Origin: Parapristionchus giblindavisi
Taxonomy: Eukaryota > Nematoda > Chromadorea > Rhabditida > Diplogasteridae
Length of the DNA stretch: 64,000 nucleotides
Direction: 5' to 3'
Assembly: GCA_943737045.1 (NCBI GenBank)
Contig: CALSFV010000237.1
Span: 744,001 to 808,000 of the forward strand
A model generated the notes under the pieces. The model saw nothing but the letters and a program-made list of their open reading frames with translations. It was not told the DNA's origin and ran no database searches. Of this stretch, positions 13,321 through 26,259 are shown one piece after another. The position numbers were made by a program, and so were the translations under genes. The stretch's first letter is position 1, and each line of letters starts with the position of its first letter.

Positions 13321-15600
13321 TATGCATGCTACATAATTATCGTGCATCTAAATATCAACATTGAAATGACTAGAAGACGAATGTGATAGAGATGAAGTTG
13401 ATGATCATCGAAGATATCTATAGATAGTGCAAGAAAAGATAGACTGATTGACTTGAAAAGTTTCATGTTGAATGATGAGGTTGAGTAGATGAGAACGATC
13501 TATGACGGGCTAGAGAAGATTAATGACGATCATGCATAGGTAAGGTAGTTGGCTGGAAGATGTAGGAAATTGATAGATAGACGAAACGACGTCTGTAGAC
13601 GATTGGTCCTTGGTAGTTATTGGGGGAAATAGAGAGTAAAAACCAGTCTTTAAGGGACTTGTAGAATACAGTGTGGAGAAACATGTCTCCATGGTCATAA
13701 AAGATCAGAAGAGAAGTGAAGACTTTTTACTCTAGAAAAGTGTAATGGTTTATGTAAACGTTTTGTGAGAGTGAGCTGATTGTGATTACAAAAGTAGAAT
13801 ATTGTATCGGGAACGGAAAACGTTTTGAAAGAATATGAAAGATATCCAGATTTGAATCGATAAAGTAACTCGGAAGAAGTAGAGAAATGAATTATTGAAG
13901 ATAGAAATGGCCCTTGCATCATCACGTTCAAAGTAGTCATATAGTGGCAACTAATACCTCCTCATTGGTTCTGTGTTTGACGAATGAGTATTGTATTGAA
14001 CTGTTGAATTGAAAAGTAATCGGTTTGGTTGAAGATCCATGAAAGCAGAGGGGAAATCAAGAAAAGGCGTGTTTTAATGCAGGGAATTATAGGTTGGTAT
14101 TATGCTTTGGTAGGCCTTTGGTTTTTTTGGCCCCGTTCAAATTTTGCTTTGGTATAGAAGGAGATTACAGAAGAGAATTAAAGCAGGCCAGTTGTTGTCA
14201 TACACGGGCTGATCTTGCCGCAGTGTAGAGGCACTTATACCCCAAAACTTCGTTGAAAATTCGTGAATAAAAAAGAAAATGGATGAGAAGCCAAAAAACG
14301 CATGCGCTTACCGCAACGCGTATCTCGTTAACAAGAATATTCAATAAACAAAATATGAAAGTGATAGATGTGCATAAGAATTAGGCGGATACAGTATGAA
14401 TAGATAGGTTATGGGATGGTGGCATACTGTAGGGGTCGTAAAATAGATATCATATGCAAATAAGTGGAAATAGTCGGGAATAGAGAAGGTTGAAAATGTA
14501 GGTATTCATAGAAACCCTAGTGAATAATGACTTTGGATTGGGTCACTAACATCATACAAATATCAAAGTAATGAATGATGTCCTAGATAGTAGTAGAATA
14601 AGATGGACATAATCATGGGAACTGTTAATGATTCTGTATACAAAATGAATATTTGGAGTGTGAGATACATGGGAATGGGGGATTTGATTATTAAACGAAT
14701 AAAATTGAAATATGATACACTCATTAATGAATGTAATCTACTCTATCGAGAGAGAAAATAAATACGGGAATAGGTTTTTTCTCATTTCTTAAACGAAAAT
14801 TGAAGAAAAAAGACAATGTACAAGCAATATAATTATTATTGTAAAGATTATCGAAAGGATTATTGTGATGGGGATAGTGATGTATATATCCCATATTCAT
14901 GAATATTTTGGCCATTCTTTACGTGACCTGAAAAAACAAAGATTAGTTATTTGTCAAAGATAAAGTCACACGGTTTCTCACCTTAGAACTTTGGTTGCGT
15001 AGCATCATTGATGTGTTCATTCAGTGTGATCGATATCGTGATCCTTCATCTACCGTAACTACAGTGTTCCTTCGATAGAACTACTGGATACTCTGAAAGT
15101 AATATTATTTATATTTGTTTGGACTATAGTAACTAATGGCTACTAACCATACAAAGATATCTAGAGTGTACTGTAATTACAGTAATCAAAGATAACCAAA
15201 TGTTCGAACTCTAGTCATACCTGAGAGTTCAATTTCTATTGATTGTCTTCACATGAAAGAGGAGTGATATCGATTGATTATTCCTCTTCTTCGCCTTTAT
15301 TGATTTATTTCCAATCTGAAATTAGAGGTACATTAACTGGTGCTTTTCTTCTTGCTTCCTCTACTCTTTTTTGTCTCCTCAACAAAATGTATTTACATTA
15401 TTTTTTCATTTTTAATACGAGCTCAGACAAAATCCGTCCTCCCTTTCTGTCAATGCTGATCTGTGCGTGCTATACTCGAATCAAAATGTGAAAATGGTTT
15501 AGTGGTTTTAATACTTTTCCCACTGTACTTCGTTATCATCTATCGCAAATCTCTCCATCTCTCCCCTCCCTTTCCATCACTCCTCTCCCTCTCCATCGCT
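13320..15600. other. Stretch without a supported gene
   Basis: About 2.3 kb of stop-rich AT-rich DNA. The longest frames show no splice-compatible neighbours or domain-like sequence. Confidence 0.4.
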
Positions 15601-15611
15601 CCCATACTTAC

Positions 15612-15663
15612 CATTTAGTCAGACGGAACTTCTCCCTCCAGTCATAGTCCTTCCTCGGACCGT
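15612..15663 (-). CDS. Candidate exon of an unrecognised minus-strand gene
   Basis: Bounded by acceptor TTAAATGAAG and donor GTAAGT, encoding GPRKDYDWREKFRLTKW with the final Trp codon split (TG|). The exon at 17586-17679 also ends in a split TG| codon. A neighbouring piece near 15.7 kb ends AEFVPDSSRAILQS then stop, and a diverged copy near 19.7 kb reads ADVIPDSSQTALY then stop. These suggest small duplicated coding modules. The full gene could not be assembled. Confidence 0.3.
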
Positions 15664-16120
15664 CTTCATTTAACAGTTATGATTGGAGTATTGCTCGAGA
15701 TGAGTCTGGTACGAATTCAGCCCATCTCATTTTGTCGGCTCTGAATATATTACAATACAATCATTCATTACCTTCAACCAAAAAAAGTGAAACACTTGAC
15801 AAATTGTGTATGGTAGTGGACCAATTTTCTCGCGATTAATTATTTCTCTTTTAATGCATTACACAAACACATCCACTCTAAAAACAAACATGTGCTATTT
15901 TGTGAAGTTTTTATCAAATTTTGTCACAATTTGTCCCAAATGTTTTACTTTTCTTTCGTTTTGATGGTAGTTATTGATAATTGTATACGCTATGTCAATC
16001 TAGTTATAGTATGATCAGCGAATCAAGTATTATTGAGACCATTTATGTTAGAATCAGAATGGTACTCGATTCAAGGTTCATTATCTATTCAGTACTATCG
16101 ATAGATTCGATGTTGCTTAC

Positions 16121-16186
16121 CTCTCTGCCTTCATCTTCTACATAATCTCTCCACTCTATGAAGTTTCTTCTCCATCTCCTCTCCAT
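16121..16186 (-). CDS. Candidate start exon, Trp/Arg-rich
   Basis: ATG at 16186, 22 codons, donor GTAAGC; the product begins MERRWRRNFIEWRDYVEDEG. A similar candidate first exon lies at 24779-24823 (MSDNWRRWTPIRPPK). No downstream exon could be joined with confidence. Confidence 0.3.
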
Positions 16187-16935
16187 GGTCTCCGTAAGTG
16201 TGTCTTCTTCATCTCCTCTCCATAGTCCATGAATGTCCTCCTCCTCCTCCTCCTCTCCTCTCCTCCTCTTGGTTACCTCCCACTCTCTTATGACTCCCCC
16301 TTCGTGATCCCCCCATATCGTTCTGGTTCAACCGCAGTTAAAAGAGTGAAAGATCACGTGAGCAAGATGCAATAGTCACGTATGTCAGTTAGTTTCAATT
16401 GTCAGTTAGCAAAATGTAATTGACAGAAAAATTGTCACGTATGATCATAAACTTTGATAACTAATTCCTTCTCAGTCGATAGTTTGAAGTAAGTAATATG
16501 TCAGACGACACAACGTTTAGACATGGCTATTCAGAAGACTATTCCTGTCACATTTCTGAATGTTGTTCCGCTAGAAGAGAACGCATATCAACTGTTCTGA
16601 CCGTTCTTGTTTCCGCCTAACCACCTACTCTCCCTCTCGGCTCATCTAGAGTGAGCCCAACGTTGTCAAGTCTCAGAATTTCAACTACTTTACCTCCGAA
16701 TACACCCAAATAAGTAAAAAAAATTTAATTTCGCTCATTGACTGTTTCGTTTTCATAGACCATACTATTTGAACAAGTGGAAGTTATTATAAACTAATAT
16801 ATTAGAATAGGATCAACGAATATAAATAGAAATGATAATGAAAGAGATGGGAGATATTGGGAAGAACAATGGGAATATAAAGCGGGGAAAGAGAAATGAG
16901 AGGGAGGGAAAGGGAAATGGATGAGGAAGTGATGA

Positions 16936-17455
16936 TGATCATGAAGATCACAAAATAGTCGATGACGTCATCAGAAGATGGCGTTGTTGATCGAGTAGAC
17001 GAAAGAGGCGTCGATGGTTATGTTAACCTAGAATGAATCAATCGATAAGATTATTCTTGAGCTATCCTATTCTTACCATCGACTAACTCCTTCGTTTTGC
17101 GGAGACGAATCATGAAGATCAATCAGAAAACAGTCGATGACGTCATCCGAAGATGACGTTGTTGATCGTGTAGACGAAAGAGGAGTCGATGAATATTGGA
17201 ACCTAGAACGAATCAATCGATAAGATTATTCTTGAGCTATCCTATTCTTACCATCGACTAACTCCTTCGTTTTGCGGAGACGAATCATGAAGATCAATCA
17301 GAAAACAGTCGATGACGTCATCCGAAGATGACGTTGTTGATCGTGTAGACGAAAGAGGAGTCGATGAATATTGGAACCTAGAACGAATCAATCGATAAGA
17401 TTATTCTTGAGCTATCATATTCATACCGTCAACTAACTCCTTCATCCTGAGAAGA
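16936..17455 (-). repeat. Three tandem 171-175-bp repeats resembling exon plus intron
   Basis: CATGAAGATCA recurs at 16940, 17111 and 17286. On the minus strand each unit resembles an exon ending in donor GTAAGAATAGG, a ~49-nt intron, then acceptor GATTCGTTCTAG. The upstream exon (about 17402-17470) encodes KLRLLRMKELVD and joins GSNIHRLLFRLHDQQRHLRM in the first unit before a stop. The presumed exon part of 126 nt keeps phase. Coding status is uncertain because the other frames carry stops. Confidence 0.55.
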
Positions 17456-17585
17456 CGGAGCTTCGGTGGCCTATCGAGCCGATCGAGTGCTGTAAAGTGA
17501 TCGATTGATTAGTTCAGTCTAGATCGTACTACCGTAGTCTGGCATATACCAAACTACCGTAATACTCTGTGCCAGCCGTGCTTAC

Positions 17586-17679
17586 CAGTAATACGTGAGC
17601 ACTCCAGGCAGTGGGTATGCACCCCACTCGGGATCCTGTCCCACGCTAGTTTGACTTAGCGGGAACTTGAAGAGAAGAT
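17586..17679 (-). CDS. Candidate exon of an unrecognised minus-strand gene
   Basis: Acceptor GTGACTAAG, donor GTAAGC, 30 full codons, containing LLFKFPLSQTSVGQ and DPEWGAYPLPGVLTYY. It ends in a split Trp codon like the exon at 15612. It lies inside the 16.4-19.0 kb inverted-repeat element, so the coding module may move with the element. Phase with the next exon-like block does not match. Confidence 0.35.
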
Positions 17680-18419
17680 CTTAGTCACGTGTTGCATGTC
17701 GGTGATCCTGAATTGGGAAAGATTAATTGTTGAATTTAATTAATTGGTGCTACGTTACTGTAGTTTGATTAACGATAAACTAAGGTAAACTTACAATGTG
17801 ATCTTCTCTATAGAGGAGTGAAGTAGGCACTTCACAACTCTAATGACGGTACATGGAGTCCGTCATGAGTGAAAACGATTCTGGTCAAGGATAGCTGAAA
17901 GGAGCATCGATCAATATAGATTGTAGATTTGATTCCGAATTGATCAAATGTTTAGAATTCTGAATATGCTTACCTAGAATCGCGTGTAGATATCCAAATG
18001 TTGGAGAGATGTTGCTTGTATCTCCTTTGCTAAGATACGACAATGCCTTCAATTGACCAGATGAGTTACCGTATATATATCGGTCTCCTTACCGTATCTG
18101 GATCCGCCCTAACTTCAGGGAAAGTGGGAGGTCCCGTACACCTTTATCTTCCCGTAGATAAAGATGAACGGGATCGGGACGGATGATGAAAACGTCTTGA
18201 TTCTATCAATAGAATCAGCTAAATGGAATCATATATAAATGAATGTTTTAAATGATTGTAGATCAGAGATCAAAGGTTAAAGATAACAATGGGTACACGA
18301 ACCCATCAGGGAGGAATACATACAATAAATACGAAAAAATCTTTATAAGCGATGTAAAAACAGCCGTGGATGACTCATCCACAGCACGAAGACGATAATA
18401 TATAATAAAATAAAAATAA

Positions 18420-18545
18420 TTAAATAGTATTAAAAATAATAATAATAACAATAATAATAATAACAATAACAATAATAATAACAATAATAACAACAATAAT
18501 AATAATAATACTAATTATAATAACAATAATAAAAATAATTAGATA
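18420..18545. repeat. (AAT/AAC)n microsatellite
   Basis: Imperfect AAT/AAC triplets over about 125 bp inside the inverted-repeat element. The poly-Leu frame on the opposite strand is an artefact of this repeat. Confidence 0.9.
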
Positions 18546-19040
18546 AATAATCATAAATTATATTATTAACGAAAAGAGGGAGAAAATATTTTAAAAGATT
18601 GGGTGGTAGAGAGGAGGGGTGTTAACAACTCTATGTTGTTGATATTTCAAATAGTGAGTGGTCTTTATACACAACACATTTTCAGTCAATGAGCGATTTA
18701 TATTTTTTAAAATTGAATATTTTTTATATTTTTTTCTTTTTTTGATTGATTGAAGCCTTAAAAGGTTCATCATGCAGTTGAAATTCTGAGACTTGACAAC
18801 GTTGGGCTCACTCTAGATGAGCCGAGAGGGAGAGTAGGTGGTTAGGCGGAAACAAGAACGGTCAGAACAGTTGATATGCGTTCTCTTCTAGCGGAACAAC
18901 ATTCAGAAATGTGACAGGAATGGTCTTCTAAATAGCCATGTCTAAACGTTGTGTCGTCTGACATATTACTTACTTCAAACTATCGACTGAGAAAGAATTA
19001 GTTATCAAAGTTTATGATCATACGTGACAATTTTTCTGAT

Positions 19041-19572
19041 ACTTTCTCATGTACTTCAATTATCGATTGAGAAACTCTCAGCCATCAACATCATGTATAT
19101 GATTGATCGGTAATCTATTTAAAAAAATCTAGAAACCGGAGCGATATGAGGAATGTGGGGAGCCAACATAGAGGGAGGAAACAAACCATTTGTTGTTGTT
19201 TTTATTTCGAATTCGATTGCTGTAAAGGACAGCCATTTTGTACAGAAACATTTTAAAAAATATGGTAGCAGTTACTGCATAGATTGTCAAAAATTGTTCG
19301 AAGAAACAAGGCAATTACTGCCATTGAATAGAGAATTGGTATATATTGAACTAACCTGAGAGAGGAGGAGGAGCGACTTAGAAGGTAGATGTAGTTGTTG
19401 ATGATGGGAGACCATGGAGAGTGACGAGAACGAATGAAGATGGGAGATGGAGAGATGAGAACCTGAATAAAGATATTGTAATACGGTATTTAGATTAATC
19501 GATTTTTTGATAGATTAAGCCAGAAACCGACAAGAGTTTCGGTAGTCTATAGACGATATATCGGTCCTAACC

Positions 19573-19607
<35 letters not shown>

Positions 19608-20203
19608 CAGTATTATGTACTTTTATCTTACTACCCATTTTAAGCGTACCTTGGTTCAATAGAGAGCAGTTTGGGATGAGTCAGGTATTACGTCTGCTCA
19701 TCCCCATCATGATTGGCCATCCAACATTGAAGGATATGATGAAGTAGATGAAAGAGATTGACATCTGGAATATTCTCTCTATTGCTCGTACCACTAGACC
19801 CCATGATACTCCTCTCTCCTGTATTCCCTTCGTCTACCGTTTATTGCTCATATGTACCGTACCTTGACAGAGTAGAGGTTGATATTGGATGAAACGTGTA
19901 CAACGTTAGTCCATCCTTCATTATATATGTCGATTGATATCAATATCCTCCAAAAGATGTGTAAATTCACAATAAATTAATCAATGATAAAATTTACCGT
20001 TGTAGTGAAGACTCCTATACTTTTACTTCGTCCATCGTGGAGTATGGTCGAGTGATTTGGAGTACGGTAGCCGAGAGATAATCCAGATGATGCTGTAATA
20101 GGATAATTAATGGTATAATTTTATTTTATCTTGATCTTCTTTATATTTACCTTATCCATTCATTATTCTTATTCTGTGTGCATTATTCATTTTTCTCTCT
20201 CAG
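19041..20203. other. Stretch without a supported gene; (CTAT)n at 19572-19607
   Basis: Contains a clean CTAT microsatellite and, near 19.7 kb, a diverged copy of the PDSS-type module seen near 15.7 kb. No exon chain could be built. Confidence 0.4.
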
Positions 20204-21367
20204 ATTTCTCATCAACTGTTGTTGTCCTTCCACGATCAACAATCCCTTCTATTATCTTCATCAAAAATCGATAAAACAATCGATTTTCACACGTCGTTCT
20301 TCAATCATTCAATCAGTATTCATTTCTGTAAGTAAATCCTTTCGTGGTATTTAAGAATTAATATGTTATAGTTAATGGTACCTCGTGGAACGTTTTCTCA
20401 AATCCATTTCAATCGATTGATTGATTGATTTCAATCGATAATATACTGGGGGTTCATTACGGTATCTTCATACAGTATCATTTCGATACTGTATATATGT
20501 TAGAGCCTGGAAATGGTATAATGAGAATGAGTATAAATGATTCCTTATAACTTCAACTTTCAATAGATAAATAATACCTTTTAGCTCATAATTTCCTTTT
20601 AGATCAACTTCAATCTACAGTATTGATTGAGCGTCTCACAAAAAAATCGATAATTCTTCACTGCAAAGTACGGTTTAACGGTTACTGTAGTTTCCTTGGA
20701 CTAAGAGATATCATACCTTATTTATTGTTCTTTTCAAATTTTTACTTTCTCATTTCAGAATAATCGATCGGTTGGTAATTGATTCGTTCTTCACTCATAA
20801 CTATTTATTCGATGGTAATGTCTTTAATTGTAAGTATTATTTTTAAACAATTGTTCTGGGCAATTATTTCAAGAGTTGATCATTGATCTGTGAATTGAGA
20901 GTTGATCTTTGATCTGTGAATTGAGAGTTGATCTTTGATCTCTGTACATACCTGACATCATTGTCGTGATAGAATTGTCGTTAATCATTCTTCTTCTTCT
21001 TCAAATGTACAACATTTTCTCTTCTATGCGTGTCCTTGATAACACTATTGCCTCCTGTAAGAATGTGTTTAATATCTAAATGATCCGAGAGTTGAAGTCC
21101 TTTCCCCACTTTATCAAATACACTCGAAACACTAATTCACATAGTCAAGGAACGTCAAACCATTGATTTATTGGTCATCATTAAAGCCAATATAATATTC
21201 TCCATTAATCAATCCTAATTAATCAATAATTCTGTCTCACTTTTGATGATATTGGTGTAGATGCTATGCCTCTAGTCTATCATAATGAAGATGAGACGGT
21301 TCCAATATGTAATTCCTTTCCTCCTCAATACAGTATGACGATACTGTACGGTGATACAGTACTTAAT
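20204..21367 (+). CDS. Candidate plus-strand exon cluster, possible membrane protein
   Basis: Exons with matching phases: 20204-20327 to 20585-20667 (split codon T|CT), and 20759-20814 to 20973-21056 to 21261-21367 (split codons G|AA and T|AT). Donors are GTAAGT, GTACGG, GTAATG, GTAAGA and GTAAGT. Readable pieces are LIILLLLQMYNIFSSM (hydrophobic) and DETVPICNSFPPQYSMTILY. The two sub-chains do not join in phase, and no start or stop is assigned. Unbroken frames between good splice sites argue for coding. The family is unknown. Confidence 0.4.
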
Positions 21368-22232
21368 GTAAGTTGCTCCATGTCGAAACTCTTATCTCGA
21401 GCTTAAACGATTATCGATTGATTCGTGATCTTTGATCTTTGATAGTTACTCTTACCAATATTTGCAACGTCTACAACTTCTCAATAAAACTCTTCACTAT
21501 TTCATATTCAATATGAATGAGATCTTCTTGATTCATTCTGTCTCCTTCTCCTGTAAAGATCAAAGATCAAATGACCAAAAAATCATGCGATGCTATTTTC
21601 TATTTCACGACCAAGATCAAAGATCAAATTACATTGTACTCACGTGAAGATATTGTAGTAATTTCTTCGGTCTTCTCACCAATCTTGTGTAACGATGTCA
21701 TATTTGGGAGTGCTTATTATTCACAGAGTGCCGTAGATTGAGGACATCCCTTTTCATAATATTCAGACAGGATATGTGTATTCTATAACAGAATAAACAT
21801 GAGATCAAAGATGAACGTAAACAAGCAAATAGATGATCAATTAGTGTTTTGTATTGTATAAGATATTTACCTAGTATTGTTTTATTTCCAGATCAAGGAT
21901 GATCTATCTTCTTTCCAATGAGAGTCCATTTGGTGCAAGTACTTCCATCACCTCTATTTCACTTCAAATATATCTGTAAGTGAACAGATTAATCATTATT
22001 AGACGACAAAACCGTATGTTAGACAGTAACAATAGCGTAATGAATACCTTTTACAGGTGTGTACGGTAATAATGGTATGAGTCGATTGAATACATCTTCC
22101 TTGTTTTCATATATGATGAGATCTCTCATCTTCATTTATCGATTGAAATCCACTATGTATGCTCTTTTCATCTTGATTTATCGATCCATATCAATTCAAT
22201 TCTGTATTGTTACTGTAATTATTTGTTATAGT
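21368..22232. other. Exon-like fragments and GATCAAA repeats
   Basis: Frames at about 21446-21545 and 21893-21977 are open between splice-like sites but do not chain in phase with neighbours. The words TTTGATC and GATCAAA are frequent. No gene is assigned. Confidence 0.3.
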
Positions 22233-22385
22233 CGATAAGAAATCAAAACTACAGTATACCTTTACACCGTAGATCATCCTTCTGGGAACCATCTTGATTG
22301 ATGGATTAGCCTTGATTATATTGTATAGAGTAATACCATTAAGAATGTTCAAGAGTTATCTCTTGTATTCGTGTATATGTTTCAC
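22233..22385 (+). repeat. Duplicated segment with hydrophobic exon-like frame (copy 1)
   Basis: The same sequence recurs 1471 bp downstream at 23704-23850. Between acceptor CACCGTAG and donor GTTTCA (22273-22378) it reads [18 protein letters not shown], a likely membrane segment, open throughout. In copy 2 the frame is kept with conservative changes, but it meets a TGA near its end. This is either a tandemly duplicated membrane-protein exon or a non-coding repeat. Confidence 0.55.
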
Positions 22386-23703
22386 CTAAACAATTATCTT
22401 AATTAAATATATTTAGTTAATCATAATGAAATACAATAATAATAATTATTATTATTATTATTATGAAATTATTATTATTGTATACTTACATGAATATCAA
22501 AGATGGATGAAGGATTGATCTGAACCTTGTATTCACCATCCAGATATTCAGATATCTTGTTCTCCTACATCGAACAATTACAGTAATCAACATCCAATCA
22601 ATCGATACTCTAATCTACAGTACGTGAAGCTCTTCAAGGAATGGAGGAGTATATCTTCCACGTAGTCATATATGAAGTGATCTTTCATCTTCATTTATCG
22701 ATCGACATCAACTAGGTATAGTGTTTTCTTCTTGATTTATCGATCCATATCAATTCAATTCTGTATTGTTACTGTAATTATTTGACGTGTTATAGTCTCT
22801 TAGTACCTTATCATGAGTTGCTCTCTGTTAGCTTTCCTTTTATATATTACCGTAGTCTGTATATAGAGTACGGTAGGCAGAATAGCAGGTGGCAGTGTTG
22901 ATTAGACAGACAAATCTGAATATGGCTTTAGAATATGCGATTATTGATTATCGCTTTGACTGTTTTCATCTTGATTTATCGATCCATATTTAGACTAACG
23001 CTTATTCAATGAATACCTTTTGAATACGATATCAGGACATATTGATTACGAAGACTCTTCAGGTCTTTCTTCAATCTATTCTTCAATATCGCGTTCTACA
23101 TATATCGATCCTATTCAACATCATTCGGTATTATTTCTGCAATTATTTAAATAATTATTTATTTATTATTAATTATTTAGATTATTGTAAGAATATTGTG
23201 AATTGAAAGACTATGACAAATGACTGCTTCTGTTTCAGAAATCAATTGTTGTATATTGGATGAAGAAAGTAGAGATTTATACTAACCTTTATTCATTTGG
23301 AGATCAATCATTATCGATCTAATACTTGGTTAGTTCAACATAAAACTTCTATATTAATTGACAGAGGGCTCTGAAGTAATGAGATTACGGTATCGTCATA
23401 GCGAGATTCAGACTATTGATTAACTTTTCTCACCTTTTTCCTCCGCTCCGCAAAATAACAAAAACTTAACATATAACAATAACATATAAACGAAATATAA
23501 CAATAGTTCATTGATTTCTCTCTGTAATGAATTATGGTGTGTTGATATTTTGAATCATACGTGGGCAACACTTGTCGCTTTTTTAGAATCAAATTGGATC
23601 ATTTAAATATAATATAATTTTAAAAAAAAACATTTTGAGTGAACTTTGACTAATTCGGTGGGTTTTATTGCTAGCGACAATGCCGCCCACGTATGTAATC
23701 AAT

Positions 23704-23850
23704 CGATAAGAAATCAAAACTACAGTATACCTTTACACCGTAGATCTTCGTTCTGGGAACCATCTTGATTGATGGATTAGCCTTGATTCTATTGTATAGA
23801 GTAATAACATGGAGAATGTTGAAGAGTTGTCTCTTGTATTCTTGAATATG
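23704..23850 (+). repeat. Duplicated segment with hydrophobic exon-like frame (copy 2)
   Basis: Partner of 22233-22385. It reads [18 protein letters not shown] from acceptor CACCGTAG and ends in TGA. Another shorter duplicate around the same unit occurs at 22130-22230 and 22685-22800 (TTATCGATCCATATCAATTC). Confidence 0.55.
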
Positions 23851-24778
23851 CGCAGTTCCTTTGCACTGAACTTCTGCAAAAGATCAAAGATCAATATGAT
23901 ATTTAGCCATATTCGATGATTTACTTACATTATTATTAGTATATAGTACACCAGTGATTTTTCAACTTTGATTTCTATCCATAAGGCCATCAATATCCAA
24001 TATATGGTGCAGGATTAGATGAAATCTGTAGAAATAATGTATATTATGATATTATGAGAGTAATTGGATCTGTGCATAATGGTCTCTCAATGGTTGATTA
24101 ACGTCAAAATAGTTTGTGAAATCAAAGAGATCATTCAATTTTTAGTTCCTTTTATTTAAATAATATTCAGAATCAGTTTGTTGATTTCAGGTTTCATGTA
24201 TCTCTCATCGAATCTTCACTCGTTCACAACTATAACGTACCTTATCTGCTTTATGATGAAGGATATATAGTATTGATGGAGACGATGATATCACACGGAT
24301 AATCTTCACTTCGTTCTGTAAGTCATCCGATTATTGATTATTATTATTATTATTATTATTCTAAATCTCAATTACCTTAGATCAATGGTAGAATATGATA
24401 GAATTATGTTAGTGATGAGTGATTATGGTAGAATGAGTATCCTTGGACGGTGGGTACGTACGGTACGGTAGTACTGTAGTGGTAGTACTGTAGTGGTAGT
24501 ACTGTAGTGGTAGTACGGTAGTGGTTGTACGGTAGTGGTAGTACGGTGGGGCGATCGACTACATTTCGACGGGGTGGAGGAGAGCCCGTTGTTGTATTCA
24601 GTCAATCGATCGAATGGCTACCGTATCCTGAAAAGAGGCATCATTTTATGATTATGGTATGAGATATTGAGAGAAATCTGAAGATTACAGAAGATGAGCA
24701 TTGGTTGGTTTGTGTATACTAGTGATATTGACACACAAATGTGACTGTTTGTAAAGGATATCAGATCAAAGATCATAC
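23851..24778. repeat. No supported gene; GTAGTGGTAGTACTGTA repeat at 24460-24550
   Basis: AT-rich sequence. The short minisatellite GTAGTACTGTAGTG is degenerate. No coding chain was found. Confidence 0.5.
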
Positions 24779-24823
24779 CTTGGGAGGTCTGATGGGGGTC
24801 CATCTTCTCCAATTGTCGCTCAT
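24779..24823 (-). CDS. Candidate start exon (15 codons)
   Basis: ATG at 24823, donor GTATGA, encoding MSDNWRRWTPIRPPK. It resembles the candidate start exon at 16121-16186. No following exon was fixed: the block after CTCTTTTCAG at about 24630 has stops in all frames. Confidence 0.3.
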
Positions 24824-24875
24824 TGGATACTTCTTTATCGAGAGATGATGAGTGGGCTACTGCTATGCAGGATTC

Positions 24876-25075
24876 AAGGGGGGACTTAATTAAAAGGATT
24901 GAAAGGGGACTTAATTAAAAGGATTGAAAGGGGACTTAATTAAAAGGATTGAAAGGGGACTTAAGAAAATGGATTGAAAGGGAACTTAAGAAAATGGATT
25001 CAAAGGGGACTTAAGAAAATGGATTGAAAGGGGACTTAAGAAAATGGATTCAAAGGGAACTTAAGAAAAAGGAGG
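24876..25075. repeat. 24-26-bp minisatellite, about 8 copies
   Basis: Tandem units of GGGGACTTAATTAAAAGGATTGAAA type that grade into GGGGACTTAAGAAAATGGATTGAAA. Purine-rich on the plus strand. Confidence 0.9.
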
Positions 25076-26259
25076 ATAGGAAAAGATAAATGGGATATAT
25101 GACACTAGTTATGACACTAAGAGGGGATGTGGGGGATTGTACAGAGGGACATACTAATAGGAGGGAGAAACAAGGGGATAAGAAAATAAAGGAAAATAAA
25201 ATATAATATGTACAATGGAGATATCTTTTTGGCTTTTGTGTCTTTTTTTAATTTTTTTGATTTTTTTTTTATTTTTTTCTAAGATATAAACAAAAAATAG
25301 CAAGAGAAAAAAATATATACAAAACGGAAATCTTTTTAGAGTTTTTTATTTTTTTATTTTTTTTCGATTTTTGTAATTTTTTAATATAAAATAATAAAGA
25401 ATCTTAAAAAATGACACATGGTATGACATAAGTAAAGGGCATAGATATAAAATTAAATTGGAATGATGGCACAGAATATGGAGGGAGAGATAAAGAACAA
25501 AGAAGTAAGGAGGGTAATATGATAAATAAAAAATAATCTAATTCATATACAGAAACAAAAAGGGGGGGAGGGTGTAAGTGGCGCCATCTGAACTATTTTA
25601 AAAATTACAGAATGTTTCCTTGAATAAAATCATTTAGTGATCAAGCTACCGTAACTACAGAAAGAAAATTAACGAAAGAAATGAATCGGTCGCTATTTAC
25701 TAGAGCTTTCACCATTCCTGGTTTCCTGAATCTTCCATATTTCGGCCTATCTCGATATCTTCTCTCTCTCTCTATACAGTATCTATCGATCGATATTGAT
25801 TTTAATTGTTCAATTACAGTACCTCATCATTATCTCGGGAGATGGATGGATGAGAAGAGCTTATCATTCATCATCGATCGGATTGTGGACGAGCGATAAG
25901 GTGAAGAGTCGAAGATGGCTGTAATGGTAGGATATAGGGTTGATGATAGGGTCCACTATGTGATAGGTTAATGGTAAAGTCACAAATGATTACGGTAGAC
26001 TACAAATACCAAAAGAAGATTAGTATTGTATCATTGTGCAGTATCTTTGGCACATCTTGCTCAGATAATTTAGCGAATCACATATTAAAATAAATCAATC
26101 AATAATCCTACTCTAGGGCCTGTTGCTTTCAGGTTTCAACTGCCCGCCAATACAATGGATATTGTAATGCCTATTGTGGATTTCATTGATTCACAGTATG
26201 AAGATGCTCGTAATGGTTATTTTCACCTACTTGTTGTGGTGGAGATGGAGTACGGTAGA
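25076..26259. other. A/T-homopolymer-rich stretch without a firm gene
   Basis: 25200-25420 is runs of T and A. A minus-strand frame at 25830-25918 (acceptor ATTACAG, stop TAA, ending MMNDKLFSSIHLPR) looks exon-like but cannot be phased to the gene upstream. Confidence 0.4.

Larger units (their letters stand above)
16424..19040. mobile_element. 2.6-kb element with ~262-bp inverted terminal repeats
   Basis: 16424-16685 and 18778-19040 are nearly perfect reverse complements; shared blocks include GCGGAACAACATTCAGAAAT and CTCACTCTAGATGAGCCGAG on the right arm. Similarity stops abruptly at both outer and inner ends. The interior holds the 175-bp tandem repeats, a candidate exon and an (AAT)n run. 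No transposase was seen, so a foldback or non-autonomous element, or an inverted duplication, fits. A target-site duplication was not found. Confidence 0.75.

Noticed and set aside
18263..18496. 77-aa ORF beginning with poly-Leu
   Set aside because: Product of the (AAT/AAC)n microsatellite on the opposite strand.
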